This document shows, one piece after another, positions 26,398-36,294 of a stretch of 64,000 bases of DNA. Source of the stretch: Caballeronia humi (lineage in GTDB: Bacteria > Pseudomonadota > Gammaproteobacteria > Burkholderiales > Burkholderiaceae); contig NZ_FCNW02000021.1 in NCBI RefSeq assembly GCF_001544475.1, positions 36,511 to 100,510 on the forward strand, written 5' to 3'. The stretch's first letter is position 1. Every line of letters starts with the position of its first letter. A program made the translations under genes and the position numbers. The notes under the pieces were generated by a model. It was not told where the DNA came from. It was given only the letters and a program-made list of their open reading frames with translations, and made no database searches.

Positions 26398-26882
26398 GCT
26401 TCGACTATCAAAAAATCTGCGCGGTCCTGTACCGCGAGGCGCGTCTGCTCGATGACCGCCAATGGGACGAATGGCTCGCCTGCTATGCCGAGGACGTCAC
26501 CTACTGGATGCCGGCGTGGGACGACGACGATCAACTCACCGACGACCATGAGAGCCAGATCTCGTTGATGTACTACCCGGACCGTGGCGGCCTGGAAGAT
26601 CGTGTGTTTCGCATCAAGACCGAGCGCAGCGGCGCTTCGATGCCTGAGCCGCGCACGAGCCACAACGTGACCAACGTGGAAGTGCTGGCGCAACGCGATA
26701 ACGAAGTGGACGTGCGCTACAACTTCAACACGCTCAGCCATCGCTACAAGATGACCGATCAATTTTTCGGCACGATGTTCGTCACGTTGCGAAGGGTCGA
26801 TGATGCCTTGCTGATTGCCAGCAAACGTATCGCGCTGAAGAACGACTATATCCGCCAGGTGCTCGACGTCTACCACGTGTAA
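26394..26882 (+). CDS. benB: Benzoate 1,2-dioxygenase, small (beta) subunit
   Basis: The 162-residue product belongs to the ring-hydroxylating beta subunits, starting DYQKICAVLYREARLLDDRQWDEWL with a typical MPAWDDDD stretch. Beta subunits shape the alpha3beta3 oxygenase and carry no metal. Its ATG overlaps the benA stop, which couples translation one to one. It lies 38 bases before benC. Confidence 0.95.
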   Translation: MSFDYQKICAVLYREARLLDDRQWDEWLACYAEDVTYWMPAWDDDDQLTDDHESQISLMYYPDRGGLEDRVFRIKTERSGASMPEPRTSHNVTNVEVLAQRDNEVDVRYNFNTLSHRYKMTDQFFGTMFVTLRRVDDALLIASKRIALKNDYIRQVLDVYHV

Positions 26883-26920
26883 CGTCGAATGTCGGCAGGA
26901 AATTGAAGGTAGGAGACAAC

Positions 26921-27943
26921 ATGTCCAGCTACAAAATTGCACTGAATTTCGAAGACGGCGTAACGCGTTTCGTCGAATGCAAGCCGGGTCAAAAGGTGCT
27001 CGATGCGGCGTTCCGCGCGAAGATCAACTTGCCGATGGATTGCTCCGACGGCGTCTGCGGCACTTGCAAGTGCCGCGCCGAGAGCGGCCGCTACGACCTC
27101 GGCGACGAGTACATCGAAGAGGCGCTGAGCGAAGACGAGAAAGATAGCGGCCTCGTCCTCACGTGTCAGATGGTGCCGACAAGCGATTGCGTGATTTCGG
27201 TGCCCGCGTCGTCCACCGCGTGCAAGACGGAGCAGAGCAAGTTCGCCGCGACAGTATCGAAGGTGGAACCGCATAACGACGCGGCCGTCGTGCTCGAATT
27301 GGACGTGGATGCGAACGCACCCGTATTCCTGCCGGGTCAGTATGTCAATATCGATGTGCCTGGCAGTGGCCAGCATCGTTCGTATTCGTTCTCGTCCGGG
27401 CCGGGTCAGTCGAAGATCAGTTTTCTGATCAAGCGCATTCCCGGTGGCGTGATGAGTACTTGGCTCGACGCCGCCCAACCGGGCCACAAGCTCGAACTGA
27501 TCGGGCCGCTCGGGAGCTTCTATCTGCGCGCCGTGGAGCGGCCGTTGCTGTTCCTCGCGGGCGGTACGGGCTTGGCGCCCTTCCTGTCGATGCTGGAAGT
27601 GCTGGTACGCACCGAATCGGATCAGAAGGTCCACCTGATTTACGGCGTGACGCGAGACCTCGATCTGGTGCAGGTCGAGGCAATCGAAGCGTACACGGCG
27701 AAGCTGCCGAACTTCAGCTACTCCACGGTCGTGGCCGAAGCGGAGTCGAGCCATCCGCGCAAGGGTTGGGTCACGCAACACATCCCCGCCGACGCACTGA
27801 ATGACGGCGACGTAGACGTATATCTGTGCGGGCCGCCGCCGATGGTCGATGCTGTGCGCAAGCACTTCGACGACACCGGCGTGAAGCCGAACAGCTTCCA
27901 CTACGAGAAGTTCACGCCCAACGTCGCGCCGAGGGCCGCATGA
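26921..27943 (+). CDS. benC: Benzoate 1,2-dioxygenase electron transfer component
   Basis: This 340-residue reductase fuses an N-terminal plant-type ferredoxin (Cys41, Cys46, Cys49, Cys82) to an FAD domain (RSYSFSSGPG) and an NADH domain (GGTGLAPFLSML, then YLCGPPPMVDAV). It passes electrons from NADH to the BenAB Rieske centre. I chose the ATG at 26921, preceded by AGGAGA, over a TTG at 26903. Its stop overlaps the benD start (ATGA). Confidence 0.96.
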   Translation: MSSYKIALNFEDGVTRFVECKPGQKVLDAAFRAKINLPMDCSDGVCGTCKCRAESGRYDLGDEYIEEALSEDEKDSGLVLTCQMVPTSDCVISVPASSTACKTEQSKFAATVSKVEPHNDAAVVLELDVDANAPVFLPGQYVNIDVPGSGQHRSYSFSSGPGQSKISFLIKRIPGGVMSTWLDAAQPGHKLELIGPLGSFYLRAVERPLLFLAGGTGLAPFLSMLEVLVRTESDQKVHLIYGVTRDLDLVQVEAIEAYTAKLPNFSYSTVVAEAESSHPRKGWVTQHIPADALNDGDVDVYLCGPPPMVDAVRKHFDDTGVKPNSFHYEKFTPNVAPRAA

Positions 27944-28716
27944 GCACACAACGATTTGCCGGCAAGGTCATCATCGTGACCGGCGCGGCGCAGGGCATCG
28001 GCCGCAGTGTAGCGTTGCGTGCGGCGGCCGAGGGCGCCAGAGTGCTGTTCGTCGATCGCGCGGACTTCGTTTCCGAAGTGGCCGCCGAAGCGAAGGACGC
28101 GGACACGGCGGGATTCGTCGCCGACCTCGAAACGTATGAAGGCGCGAAGTCCACGATGGATTTTGCGGTGCGCGAGTTCGGCGGCATCGACATCCTGATC
28201 AACGGTGTCGGCGGCGCGATTCGCATGCGTCCGTTCGGCGAGTTCGAACCTGCACAGATCGATGCGGAAATTCGTCGTTCGCTGATGCCGACCCTGTATG
28301 CGTGCCACGCGGTGTTGCCGCATCTGATCGAGCGTGGTGGTGGAACCATCGTCAACATTTCCTCCAACGCCACACGCGGGATACGTCGTGTGCCGTATTC
28401 GGCGGCGAAGGGCGGTGTCAACGCGATGACGCAGTCGCTCGCGATGGAATACGCTGAGCACAACATCCGCGTGGTCGCCACGGCGCCGGGCGGGACAGAT
28501 GCGCCTCCACGACGCGTGCCGCGCAATACCGCCGGCGACAGCGAGCAAGAAAAGGCGTGGATGGGCGAAGCGGTAAAGCAGGTTACTGAGTCGACGTTTC
28601 TCAAGCGCTATGGCAGCATCGACGAACAGGTCGCACCGATTCTGTTCCTCGCGTCGGACGAGGCGGGGTATATCACAGGGACCGTGTTGCCGGTTGCTGG
28701 CGGGGATTTGGGCTGA
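27940..28716 (+). CDS. benD: Benzoate cis-diol dehydrogenase (short-chain dehydrogenase)
   Basis: The 258-residue SDR has the NAD-binding TGAAQGIG (14-21) and catalytic YSAAK (Tyr153, Lys157). It oxidises and decarboxylates 1,6-dihydroxycyclohexa-2,4-diene-1-carboxylate to catechol, NADH and CO2. The ATG at 27940 overlaps the benC stop, so I rejected the longer frame starting at 27826. The product feeds CatA, encoded at the head of the same strand. Confidence 0.95.
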   Translation: MSTQRFAGKVIIVTGAAQGIGRSVALRAAAEGARVLFVDRADFVSEVAAEAKDADTAGFVADLETYEGAKSTMDFAVREFGGIDILINGVGGAIRMRPFGEFEPAQIDAEIRRSLMPTLYACHAVLPHLIERGGGTIVNISSNATRGIRRVPYSAAKGGVNAMTQSLAMEYAEHNIRVVATAPGGTDAPPRRVPRNTAGDSEQEKAWMGEAVKQVTESTFLKRYGSIDEQVAPILFLASDEAGYITGTVLPVAGGDLG

Positions 28717-28745
28717 GCCATGATGTATCGAAGGAGACGCTTTTC

Positions 28746-29144
28746 ATGAACGAACGCAAAGCCATCGTCCCTGCCGGAATGGAAGCGGTGTACGAGAAGA
28801 TTCACTACGCGCCCGCGGTCAAGGCCGGCAATACGATTTACGTGTCCGGGCAGATTGGTCGTGACCTGTCCATGCAATTGGTCGAAGGCCGCGAAGCGCA
28901 GATCGTGCAGGCATTCGAGAACCTCAAGCTGGTGCTGGAAGCCGCAGGTGCAACGCTAAGCGACGTGGTGGACTTGACCACGTTTCACACCGACATGCGC
29001 GACCTGCCGTTGTTCATGCAGGTGCGTGACCGCTACTTCACGACAGACCCGCTTCCCGCGTGGACGGCGGTGGGCGCGCATATGCTCGGTGGTTCGGCGG
29101 GCTATATCGTCGAGATCAAGGCTGTAGCTGTAACGGCCGATTAA
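28746..29144 (+). CDS. Rid family protein behind the ben genes, lacking the catalytic arginine
   Basis: This 132-residue YjgF-type protein starts 30 bases after benD with an AAGGAGA ribosome site, so it probably belongs to the ben transcript. The place of the RidA catalytic Arg reads LPAWTAVGAH, with Trp instead, so enamine/imine deaminase activity is unlikely. Its C-terminus VEIKAVAV keeps the conserved Glu. It differs clearly from the other Rid protein at 17540. Its role with benzoate genes is unknown; it may bind a ring-derived intermediate. Confidence 0.88.
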   Translation: MNERKAIVPAGMEAVYEKIHYAPAVKAGNTIYVSGQIGRDLSMQLVEGREAQIVQAFENLKLVLEAAGATLSDVVDLTTFHTDMRDLPLFMQVRDRYFTTDPLPAWTAVGAHMLGGSAGYIVEIKAVAVTAD

Positions 29145-29159
29145 CCGCGGAGCTAACGC

Positions 29160-30407
29160 ATGCCTGAAGACGGCCTTGTCACGTCGCTCGTTTCCGTGCT
29201 GCCAGATCGCACCGACGATATGGCGCGACTGCAGATCCTGCTCAAGCGCGGCAAACCCATCGTTACCGTCATCGGTAAATACAACCACGGCAAGAGCCGC
29301 CTGCTCAATGAGTTGATCGGGAACAACACGTTCGCTGTAGCCGACAAGCGCGAGACGGTGAAACTGTCGGACAGCGTGCACGACGGCGTGCGCTGGCTGG
29401 ACGCGCCGGGACTGGATGCGGACGTCGGCACCGAAGACGATCGCCATGCGTTGCATGCTGCGTGGTTGCATGCCGACGTTCGCCTGTTCGTGCATGCCGC
29501 GAAGGAAGGCGAACTGGACGCGAAGGAACTGGCGTTGCTGGCCGAACTGCGCGCAGACGCCGAGCGGACTAAACGGTGCACCTTGCTCGTGCTTTCGCAG
29601 ATCGATCAATTGGCGGACGACAGCGAACTGCAGAAGGTAAGGAACGCGATTGGCGCGCAAGTACCGGGCATCGCATTGAATGCAGTTTCGTCGACGCGCT
29701 ATCGGAAGGGGTTGGAAGAGAGTAAAAAGCTGCTGCTCGAAAGGAGCGGCATCCCTTCGCTGCGTTCTACTTTAGACGCAGCGCTCGCCGGAGTGCCGAA
29801 AGCGCGTGCGTATGAAACCGCGCTGCTATTCGGCGAAATGCGCGATCAATTGAAAGCGCTAAACGCCGAGCAACAAGCGTCGCGCGAAGCTTTACTTGGA
29901 ACGCAGACACGACAACGTCTGGACTTCGATCAAGGACTCAAGACCGTTATCGAAAAGGTAAGCGGCGACATCGAGCTAATGTTGAATACGCTCGGTACAG
30001 ACCATGCCATCGTGCCGGATTCCGCCAGCGACGCATATGCGATCACCGCTGGAAAACTTGAACGCGCGCACATACAAATCGCCTACTCGCGCGCATGCAT
30101 CGAAATTGATGGCTTTCTCGCCGGGCAGGGAGTCATCGAACTGCCTTCGGAACAGCAAACCGTGGCGCGCGCGCTTAACACGGTGATGGTCGCGGTCATG
30201 GGTGTGTCGGTCAAGTTTCGCAAGGACTTGCGCAGGATGTTCTGCGACGCATTGGGCCGGACGCGCATGCAGCGCGAGTTCACTCACTACTTCGAGATCT
30301 CAGCCGACCGCAAGGCGTTGGCGGCGCGAATCGCGCAAAACGAATCGGCGATCGTCGCTTCGGAAAAGGCGTCGGCTGCCTTGCGCGCACTGGAAGAGAG
30401 CGCATGA
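29160..30407 (+). CDS. Dynamin-like GTPase 1 of a tandem pair
   Basis: The 415-residue protein has GTPase motifs in order: P-loop GKYNHGKS (39-46), a Thr near 67 for switch I, DAPG (81-84) and SQID (146-149) in the place of NKxD. The long helical remainder (about 200-415) is typical of bacterial dynamin-like or septin-like GTPases. There is no clear membrane segment. It starts 15 bases after the Rid gene, and its end overlaps the second GTPase by ATGA. The pair may assemble as a hetero-oligomer at membranes, as in other paired bacterial dynamins. No function can be assigned directly, and the link to benzoate stress is inference. Confidence 0.8.
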   Translation: MPEDGLVTSLVSVLPDRTDDMARLQILLKRGKPIVTVIGKYNHGKSRLLNELIGNNTFAVADKRETVKLSDSVHDGVRWLDAPGLDADVGTEDDRHALHAAWLHADVRLFVHAAKEGELDAKELALLAELRADAERTKRCTLLVLSQIDQLADDSELQKVRNAIGAQVPGIALNAVSSTRYRKGLEESKKLLLERSGIPSLRSTLDAALAGVPKARAYETALLFGEMRDQLKALNAEQQASREALLGTQTRQRLDFDQGLKTVIEKVSGDIELMLNTLGTDHAIVPDSASDAYAITAGKLERAHIQIAYSRACIEIDGFLAGQGVIELPSEQQTVARALNTVMVAVMGVSVKFRKDLRRMFCDALGRTRMQREFTHYFEISADRKALAARIAQNESAIVASEKASAALRALEESA

Positions 30408-31945
30408 AAGCGGACGTGACCAATGAACAAGGCTTCATCGCCGAGGTCGATGCATTCGAGTTCATCGCGCACGATGTCGAGAAGATGCTGCGCCTGCTGG
30501 AAGACTGGTTCGAGCGGTTGACTTCTGACCTGCACCACAATCGCCTGGCTCACTCAGGATTGAAAGAACACAGCGCACTGGCTGTGCAGGCCGAAGCCAT
30601 CAATGCGGTATTGAAAGAAAGCGCCCCAAGGTGGACCCAGCATTGGGCGAACCTCGAACACGCTCGATCGCTGGCTGAATCCTTCGATGACAAAGCCTTG
30701 CTGCTGGTGTTTGGCAAATTCAACGCCGGCAAGAGCTCGTTCTGCAATTTCCTTGCGGAACGGTTTGCCTCTTACGGCAAGACGGTGGCGTATTTCCATC
30801 TCGATGGCGGGCGCATCGTCGAGACGAATGAACGCTTCAAGGAAGGCGTGACCGAGACGACGGTGCGGCTGCAAGGGGTGCGCCTTGCAGGAAACCTCGT
30901 GCTCGTGGACACGCCCGGCTTGCATTCGGTGACGCCGGAAAACGCCGCGCTGACCCAACGCTTCACCGACAGCGCCGATGGCGTGTTGTGGCTCACCAGC
31001 TCCACGTCGCCGGGACAAGTGCAGGAACTGGACGAACTCGGCCGCGAACTGCACCGCAACAAGCCGCTGTTGCCGATCGTGACCCGTAGCGACGTGTACG
31101 AAGAAGACGAGATCGATGGTGAGATCCGCAAGGTTCTGCGCAACAAGACTGCGCAGAACCGCGCCGAGCAGGAGGCCGACGTCAAGGCGCGCGCGGAAGA
31201 AAAGCTCTTGGGGATGGACGTTCCCTCCGAGCTTCTGAAAGCGCCGGTGTCGATCTCCTCGTACCTGGCACGCGAGCAAGGACAAACGCGAGCTGCAATG
31301 GCCGAGGCGGGATTCGAGCGGCTATACGCTGCGCTGCTAGCGATCGCAGAACCGACACTGGCGTACAAGCGGCGCAAGCGGGCCGAAGTGCTTCTACATC
31401 ATCTGGAAGAAAACGTGATGGGCGTGTTGTGCGGCGATGTGCTGTCGTTGATCTCGGTGTTGCGTGCATCATCGGAAACCGCTCTCGATGCACTCGAACG
31501 ACATCAAGAGCAAATCTCCAGCGCCGTGTGGCGCAGCGTTATACCGACGTTGCCGGAATTGCTCGACAAGCATTCGGCCAAACGCGATGTGGCCGCAATT
31601 TGCGGGAGTTTGTCGCGGTCTATTATTGCGTCGTTTACGCGTGAGGCCAACACGCTATTGTCCGACTACTGCATGGAACCCGACGCCTCGCTCGCAGAAA
31701 TCAAACTCGACGCAGATGCCCGATTCGAGGAACACGTCGTCGGTGTGGACTACCAGCGCCTTCACGCTGCGCTGGGAAAGGCGATCCGCAAGCGCATCCT
31801 TCAGCTATCGAGTGATGCCGCCGAGCAGGGCCGCGATTCCATCGCGCAATTGATGGTGCGTGCCAACCGACTGGAAAACTCGTTGAGGACAAGACAAAAC
31901 GACTTGCTCCACTTGAAGCAGAAACTTCGGTCCGAGTTCAGTTGA
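30404..31945 (+). CDS. Dynamin-like GTPase 2 of a tandem pair
   Basis: This 513-residue GTPase has an N-terminal helical region of about 90 residues, then GKFNAGKS (104-111), ETT (151-153), DTPG (169-172) and TRSD (227-230). A long helical C-terminal part ends in a charged coiled-coil-like segment (LENSLRTRQNDLLHLKQKLRSEF). It overlaps the first GTPase by four bases. It is only distantly similar to its partner, so the pair did not arise by recent duplication. It resembles the CrfC/LeoA sort of bacterial dynamin. Possible roles are membrane repair, chromosome or membrane organisation, or phage defence; none is shown by the sequence. Confidence 0.8.
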   Translation: MKADVTNEQGFIAEVDAFEFIAHDVEKMLRLLEDWFERLTSDLHHNRLAHSGLKEHSALAVQAEAINAVLKESAPRWTQHWANLEHARSLAESFDDKALLLVFGKFNAGKSSFCNFLAERFASYGKTVAYFHLDGGRIVETNERFKEGVTETTVRLQGVRLAGNLVLVDTPGLHSVTPENAALTQRFTDSADGVLWLTSSTSPGQVQELDELGRELHRNKPLLPIVTRSDVYEEDEIDGEIRKVLRNKTAQNRAEQEADVKARAEEKLLGMDVPSELLKAPVSISSYLAREQGQTRAAMAEAGFERLYAALLAIAEPTLAYKRRKRAEVLLHHLEENVMGVLCGDVLSLISVLRASSETALDALERHQEQISSAVWRSVIPTLPELLDKHSAKRDVAAICGSLSRSIIASFTREANTLLSDYCMEPDASLAEIKLDADARFEEHVVGVDYQRLHAALGKAIRKRILQLSSDAAEQGRDSIAQLMVRANRLENSLRTRQNDLLHLKQKLRSEFS

Positions 31946-32008
31946 AGTTGTCGGGCAGGTTGCGGCAGGATTCTTGCTACATCACCGGTCTTGCCGCTAA
32001 CCGACTCC

Positions 32009-33480
32009 ATGCCCATGCCTTTCCGGCGCCTTTCGTTCGCAAGCCAGCTCGCCGTGTTCTGGGCGCTGGTCGCCGTCATGTGCGCGCTCCTGATCGGGCT
32101 CGTGTGGTTCATGGCGCAGGCGAACGGCGGCCGGCAGCTCGAACTCGCACGCGCGCAGAGTCTCGCGGGCTGCGAAGCGGTAGCGTCGCGCTACGATGCT
32201 TCCGTCGACGGCGCAGCCGAAACGCCGCCGAATATCGAGCTGATGCATGCGATCCTCGATGTCGTTCTCGCGCAGATGCAGGGCGTCGAAGGCGGTTTCT
32301 GGCAACCATCGGAGAACGCGCGGGGCACGTTTGCCGCATACGCGTTCCCGACTTATCGCGGCAGCGGCATCAAACGCGATGTGCCCGAAGCCGAAACGCC
32401 GCTGATCCTGCGCACACTGCGTCAAGTCACATCGACGCACGCCGCGACGACCGAGTTTGTCGTCAGCGATGAGGACGCGGTGATCGTCGCCGCGTGCGAG
32501 GTGCCACATCGTCCCGCGCTGCTCGCCTGGACGCTCACGCGCACGCATCCGCCGCTCGGGCCTTACGGTCGCACGCTGATCACGGGGCTGGCGGTGCTGC
32601 TGGCGGTGATCGTCGCGATCGCAATCGCGCTTGGCATCGTGCTGCGGCGCTGGCGGGCGAATCTGTCGCGTATCGAGGAAAGTCTTGCGCAGAACGCCGG
32701 TACGCTCGACCCGATCGATTCGACCGGTGAACCGGACCTCGACAAGATCGTCGCCGCTTTCAACGCGCACGTCGCACGCACGGCCGCGCTGCAACACGAA
32801 GCGGCCGGTCTGAATGCGCGGCTCGCCCACGCCGAGCGCTTCGCGATGCTCGGGCAACTGGCGGCGCAAATAGCGCATGAGATCCGCAATCCGGTGGGCG
32901 CGATGCGGCTGAAGGCCGAGAACGCGCTCGCCGGAGACGCAGAGCGCCGCACGCGCGCGCTGAGCGCGATTCTCGAACAGATCGGGCGGGTGGAATCGCA
33001 GCTTTCCGGGCTGCTCGCGCTGACTCAACCGATTCGTATCGACGCGCAGGAAATCGTACTCGACACATGGCTCGCCCGCCGCATCGACGCGAACCGCGAT
33101 GCAGCGCAACGTGCGGGCGTGACGCTCGACTTGGGCGCAGCGCCGCAATGCACGGCGCGTTTCGACGCGCAGCAACTCGCCCGCGCGCTCGACAATCTTC
33201 TGCTCAATGCGATACGTCACACGCCGCACGGCGGGCACGTCACGCTGAGCGCCACACGTAGCGCTGCAGGCCTCACAATTGAAGTCGCCGACGATGGCCC
33301 CGGCGTGCCGCCGTCCGAACGCGAGCGTATTTTCGAGCCCTTCGTGACCGGCCACGCGACGGGTTCAGGACTCGGCCTCGCCGTCGTGCGCGAGATCGCG
33401 ACGGCGCATGGCGGCCGCGCGTACTGCGCCGCATCCGGCGATGCGAACGAACCCGGCGCGCGCTTTGTGATCGAGATCCC

Positions 33481-33484
<4 letters not shown>
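32009..33484 (+). CDS. Membrane sensor histidine kinase
   Basis: The 491-residue kinase has a first membrane segment (about 12-36), a periplasmic sensor of roughly 150 residues, and a second segment (about 190-212). Then come a HAMP-like stretch, the phospho-acceptor His290 in AHEIRNPVG, an N-box (DNLLLNAIRHTP), DDGPG and GSGLGLAVV. Start choices are ATG 32009 or 32015; neither has a good ribosome site. Its stop overlaps the response regulator start by ATGA. It should phosphorylate that sigma-54 activator in response to an unknown periplasmic signal. Confidence 0.9.
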
Positions 33485-34827
<1,343 letters not shown>

Positions 34828-34832
34828 AGAGA

Positions 34833-34872
34833 GTGTCCAGTTTCCTGACACCCGCTGTCAGGCAGACGGACA
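34833..34872. promoter_or_regulatory. Tandem enhancer dyads TGTC-N9-GACA
   Basis: Two inverted repeats share the form TGTC-N9-GACA: one at 34834-34850, extended to GTGTC and GACAC, and one at 34856-34872. Their centres are 22 bases apart, about two helical turns, so both face the same side. They lie 75-100 bases upstream of the -24/-12 promoter, the classic distance for enhancer sites of NtrC-type activators. The binder is inferred to be the regulator encoded just upstream. Confidence 0.65.
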
Positions 34873-34923
34873 CCTGCATCTGTCTCAAGACCGCCAAGGC
34901 CCGTCGCACAACGCTTTCGCGCA

Positions 34924-34939
34924 TGGCATGTGATTTGCC
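34924..34939 (+). promoter_or_regulatory. Sigma-54 (-24/-12) promoter
   Basis: TGGCATG, then four bases, then TTGCC matches the sigma-54 consensus TGGCACG-N4-TTGCW at all but two positions, with GG and GC exactly 12 bases apart. Transcription would start near 34950, about 30 bases before the ATG at 34980. Confidence 0.75.
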
Positions 34940-34979
34940 CTAGTGACCGCATCGTCCTTGCGGACACGAGGAGCAAACC

Positions 34980-35705
34980 ATGCATGCAACCGTCTCTGTT
35001 ACCCGTTGCGCCGTCGCACTGTTACTCGTCGCGGGCGCCGTGGGATGCGCTGCGCAAAATCCCGGACCACCGCCGCCGCCTGCTTTGACGAACACTGCGC
35101 CGTCACCACCACCGCGCGCGGCGCGTCCGCGCAAATTGCCCTCGGACGCGGTCATCGCGAGCAAGACAGGCGTCGTGAAGCGCTACACGATCAACCCCGA
35201 AGGTGACATCGACGGCCTGCTCCTCGCCGACGATGCGCTGATCAACTTCCCGCCCCATCTCGGCGCTCAAGTCGCGGCGACGGTGGCGCCCGGCGACAGC
35301 GTCCAGGCGACCGGGTACGCGACGCCGGGTGGCAGCCTGCGCGCCCAGCAGATCGCCAACGCGACGAACGGCCGAACCGTCGTCGACCAGCCACCTCCCG
35401 CCGATACCCCGCGTCTGCCGAAGTCGTTGCGCGGCGCCGGCCTCGTCAAGCTCGATGCCAGCGGCCGCGTGCTGCGCGTGACGACCGCGCCGCGCGGCGA
35501 ACCCGATGGCGTGTTGCTCGCCGATGGCACGGTGGTCAAGCTGACGCCGCCTGTCGCGTCGCAGTTTCCGGAACTGCTGCGACCGGGCGCGACAGTCGCC
35601 GCGCGCGGCTATGGCACGCGCAACCGCTACGGCGCCGCGCTGCAGGCGACTTCATTCGGCACGCCGGGCAAGCTCACGTCGCTTTACGGCACGGCCATCG
35701 ACTGA
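34980..35705 (+). CDS. Putative lipoprotein with two Pro-Pro-His-type repeats
   Basis: The 241-residue protein has a signal peptide ending in an imperfect lipobox (AVGC, Cys23) and a proline-rich linker (28-48). Two copies of a 60-70 residue beta-rich module follow. Copy one (about 64-126) reads GDIDGLLLADDALINFPPHL; copy two (about 153-227) reads PDGVLLADGTVVKLTPP. The same module occurs twice in the next gene. GAGGAG precedes the ATG. It is the first gene behind the sigma-54 promoter. I do not recognise a function; an OB-fold-like envelope protein is a guess. Confidence 0.75.
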   Translation: MHATVSVTRCAVALLLVAGAVGCAAQNPGPPPPPALTNTAPSPPPRAARPRKLPSDAVIASKTGVVKRYTINPEGDIDGLLLADDALINFPPHLGAQVAATVAPGDSVQATGYATPGGSLRAQQIANATNGRTVVDQPPPADTPRLPKSLRGAGLVKLDASGRVLRVTTAPRGEPDGVLLADGTVVKLTPPVASQFPELLRPGATVAARGYGTRNRYGAALQATSFGTPGKLTSLYGTAID

Positions 35706-35745
35706 ATAGTTTTATCGCTAACCATTTCTACAACGGAGTTACGAC

Positions 35746-36294
35746 ATGCATTGGATCGATCCCGCCTGCCTGCCTGAAACGCGTGGCCGCGTCACACAGT
35801 TTCTGCTCAACAAGCATGGCGAACTCGACGGCCTGGTCCTCGACCACGAGCGGCAAGTTCACTTTCCGCCTCATCTCTCGAAGCAAGTCGCGAAACACAT
35901 CGCACCTGGCGACACGATCCGCGTACGAGGCGTGAAGCCGCGCGACGCGGACCTGATCGCGGCTGTGTCGCTGATGTCGAAGCAGGGTGTCGAGATTCTC
36001 GATGAAGGTCCGAATCACGACGCACCGAAACACGAGAAACCGGAAGGCCGTCCGATGGACGTGCAGGGCGAGGTCGTGCTGTCGCTCTATGGACCGAAGG
36101 GCGAATTGCGTGGCGCGCTGCTCGACGACGGCACGTCGTTGCGCATGCCACCGCACGCGGCCGCCGAACTCATTGATTATTTGAGTCCCGGCGCGCATGT
36201 GCAGGCGTGGGGTCATGGCGTCAAGACGCGGCATGGACGCACGCTGGAAGTACACGAGATCGCCGAACTCGTCGACGCTGACGAATCTGCATAG
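35746..36294 (+). CDS. Cytoplasmic protein with two Pro-Pro-His-type repeats
   Basis: This 182-residue protein lacks a signal peptide and has two modules. The first (about 14-62) has GELDGLVLDHERQVHFPPHL; the second (about 108-172) has GELRGALLDDGTSLRMPPHA. They match those of the preceding lipoprotein-like protein, so the pair forms an exported and a cytoplasmic version of one module. It starts 40 bases after that gene with a CGGAG site, so the two should share the sigma-54 promoter. Function unknown. Confidence 0.78.
   Translation: MHWIDPACLPETRGRVTQFLLNKHGELDGLVLDHERQVHFPPHLSKQVAKHIAPGDTIRVRGVKPRDADLIAAVSLMSKQGVEILDEGPNHDAPKHEKPEGRPMDVQGEVVLSLYGPKGELRGALLDDGTSLRMPPHAAAELIDYLSPGAHVQAWGHGVKTRHGRTLEVHEIAELVDADESA

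Noticed and set aside
29160..31945. Naming the GTPase pair as a known phage-defence system such as Eleos
   Set aside because: The GTPase motifs are clear, but similarity to LeoBC or other defence dynamins cannot be judged without a search, and no other defence genes are nearby.
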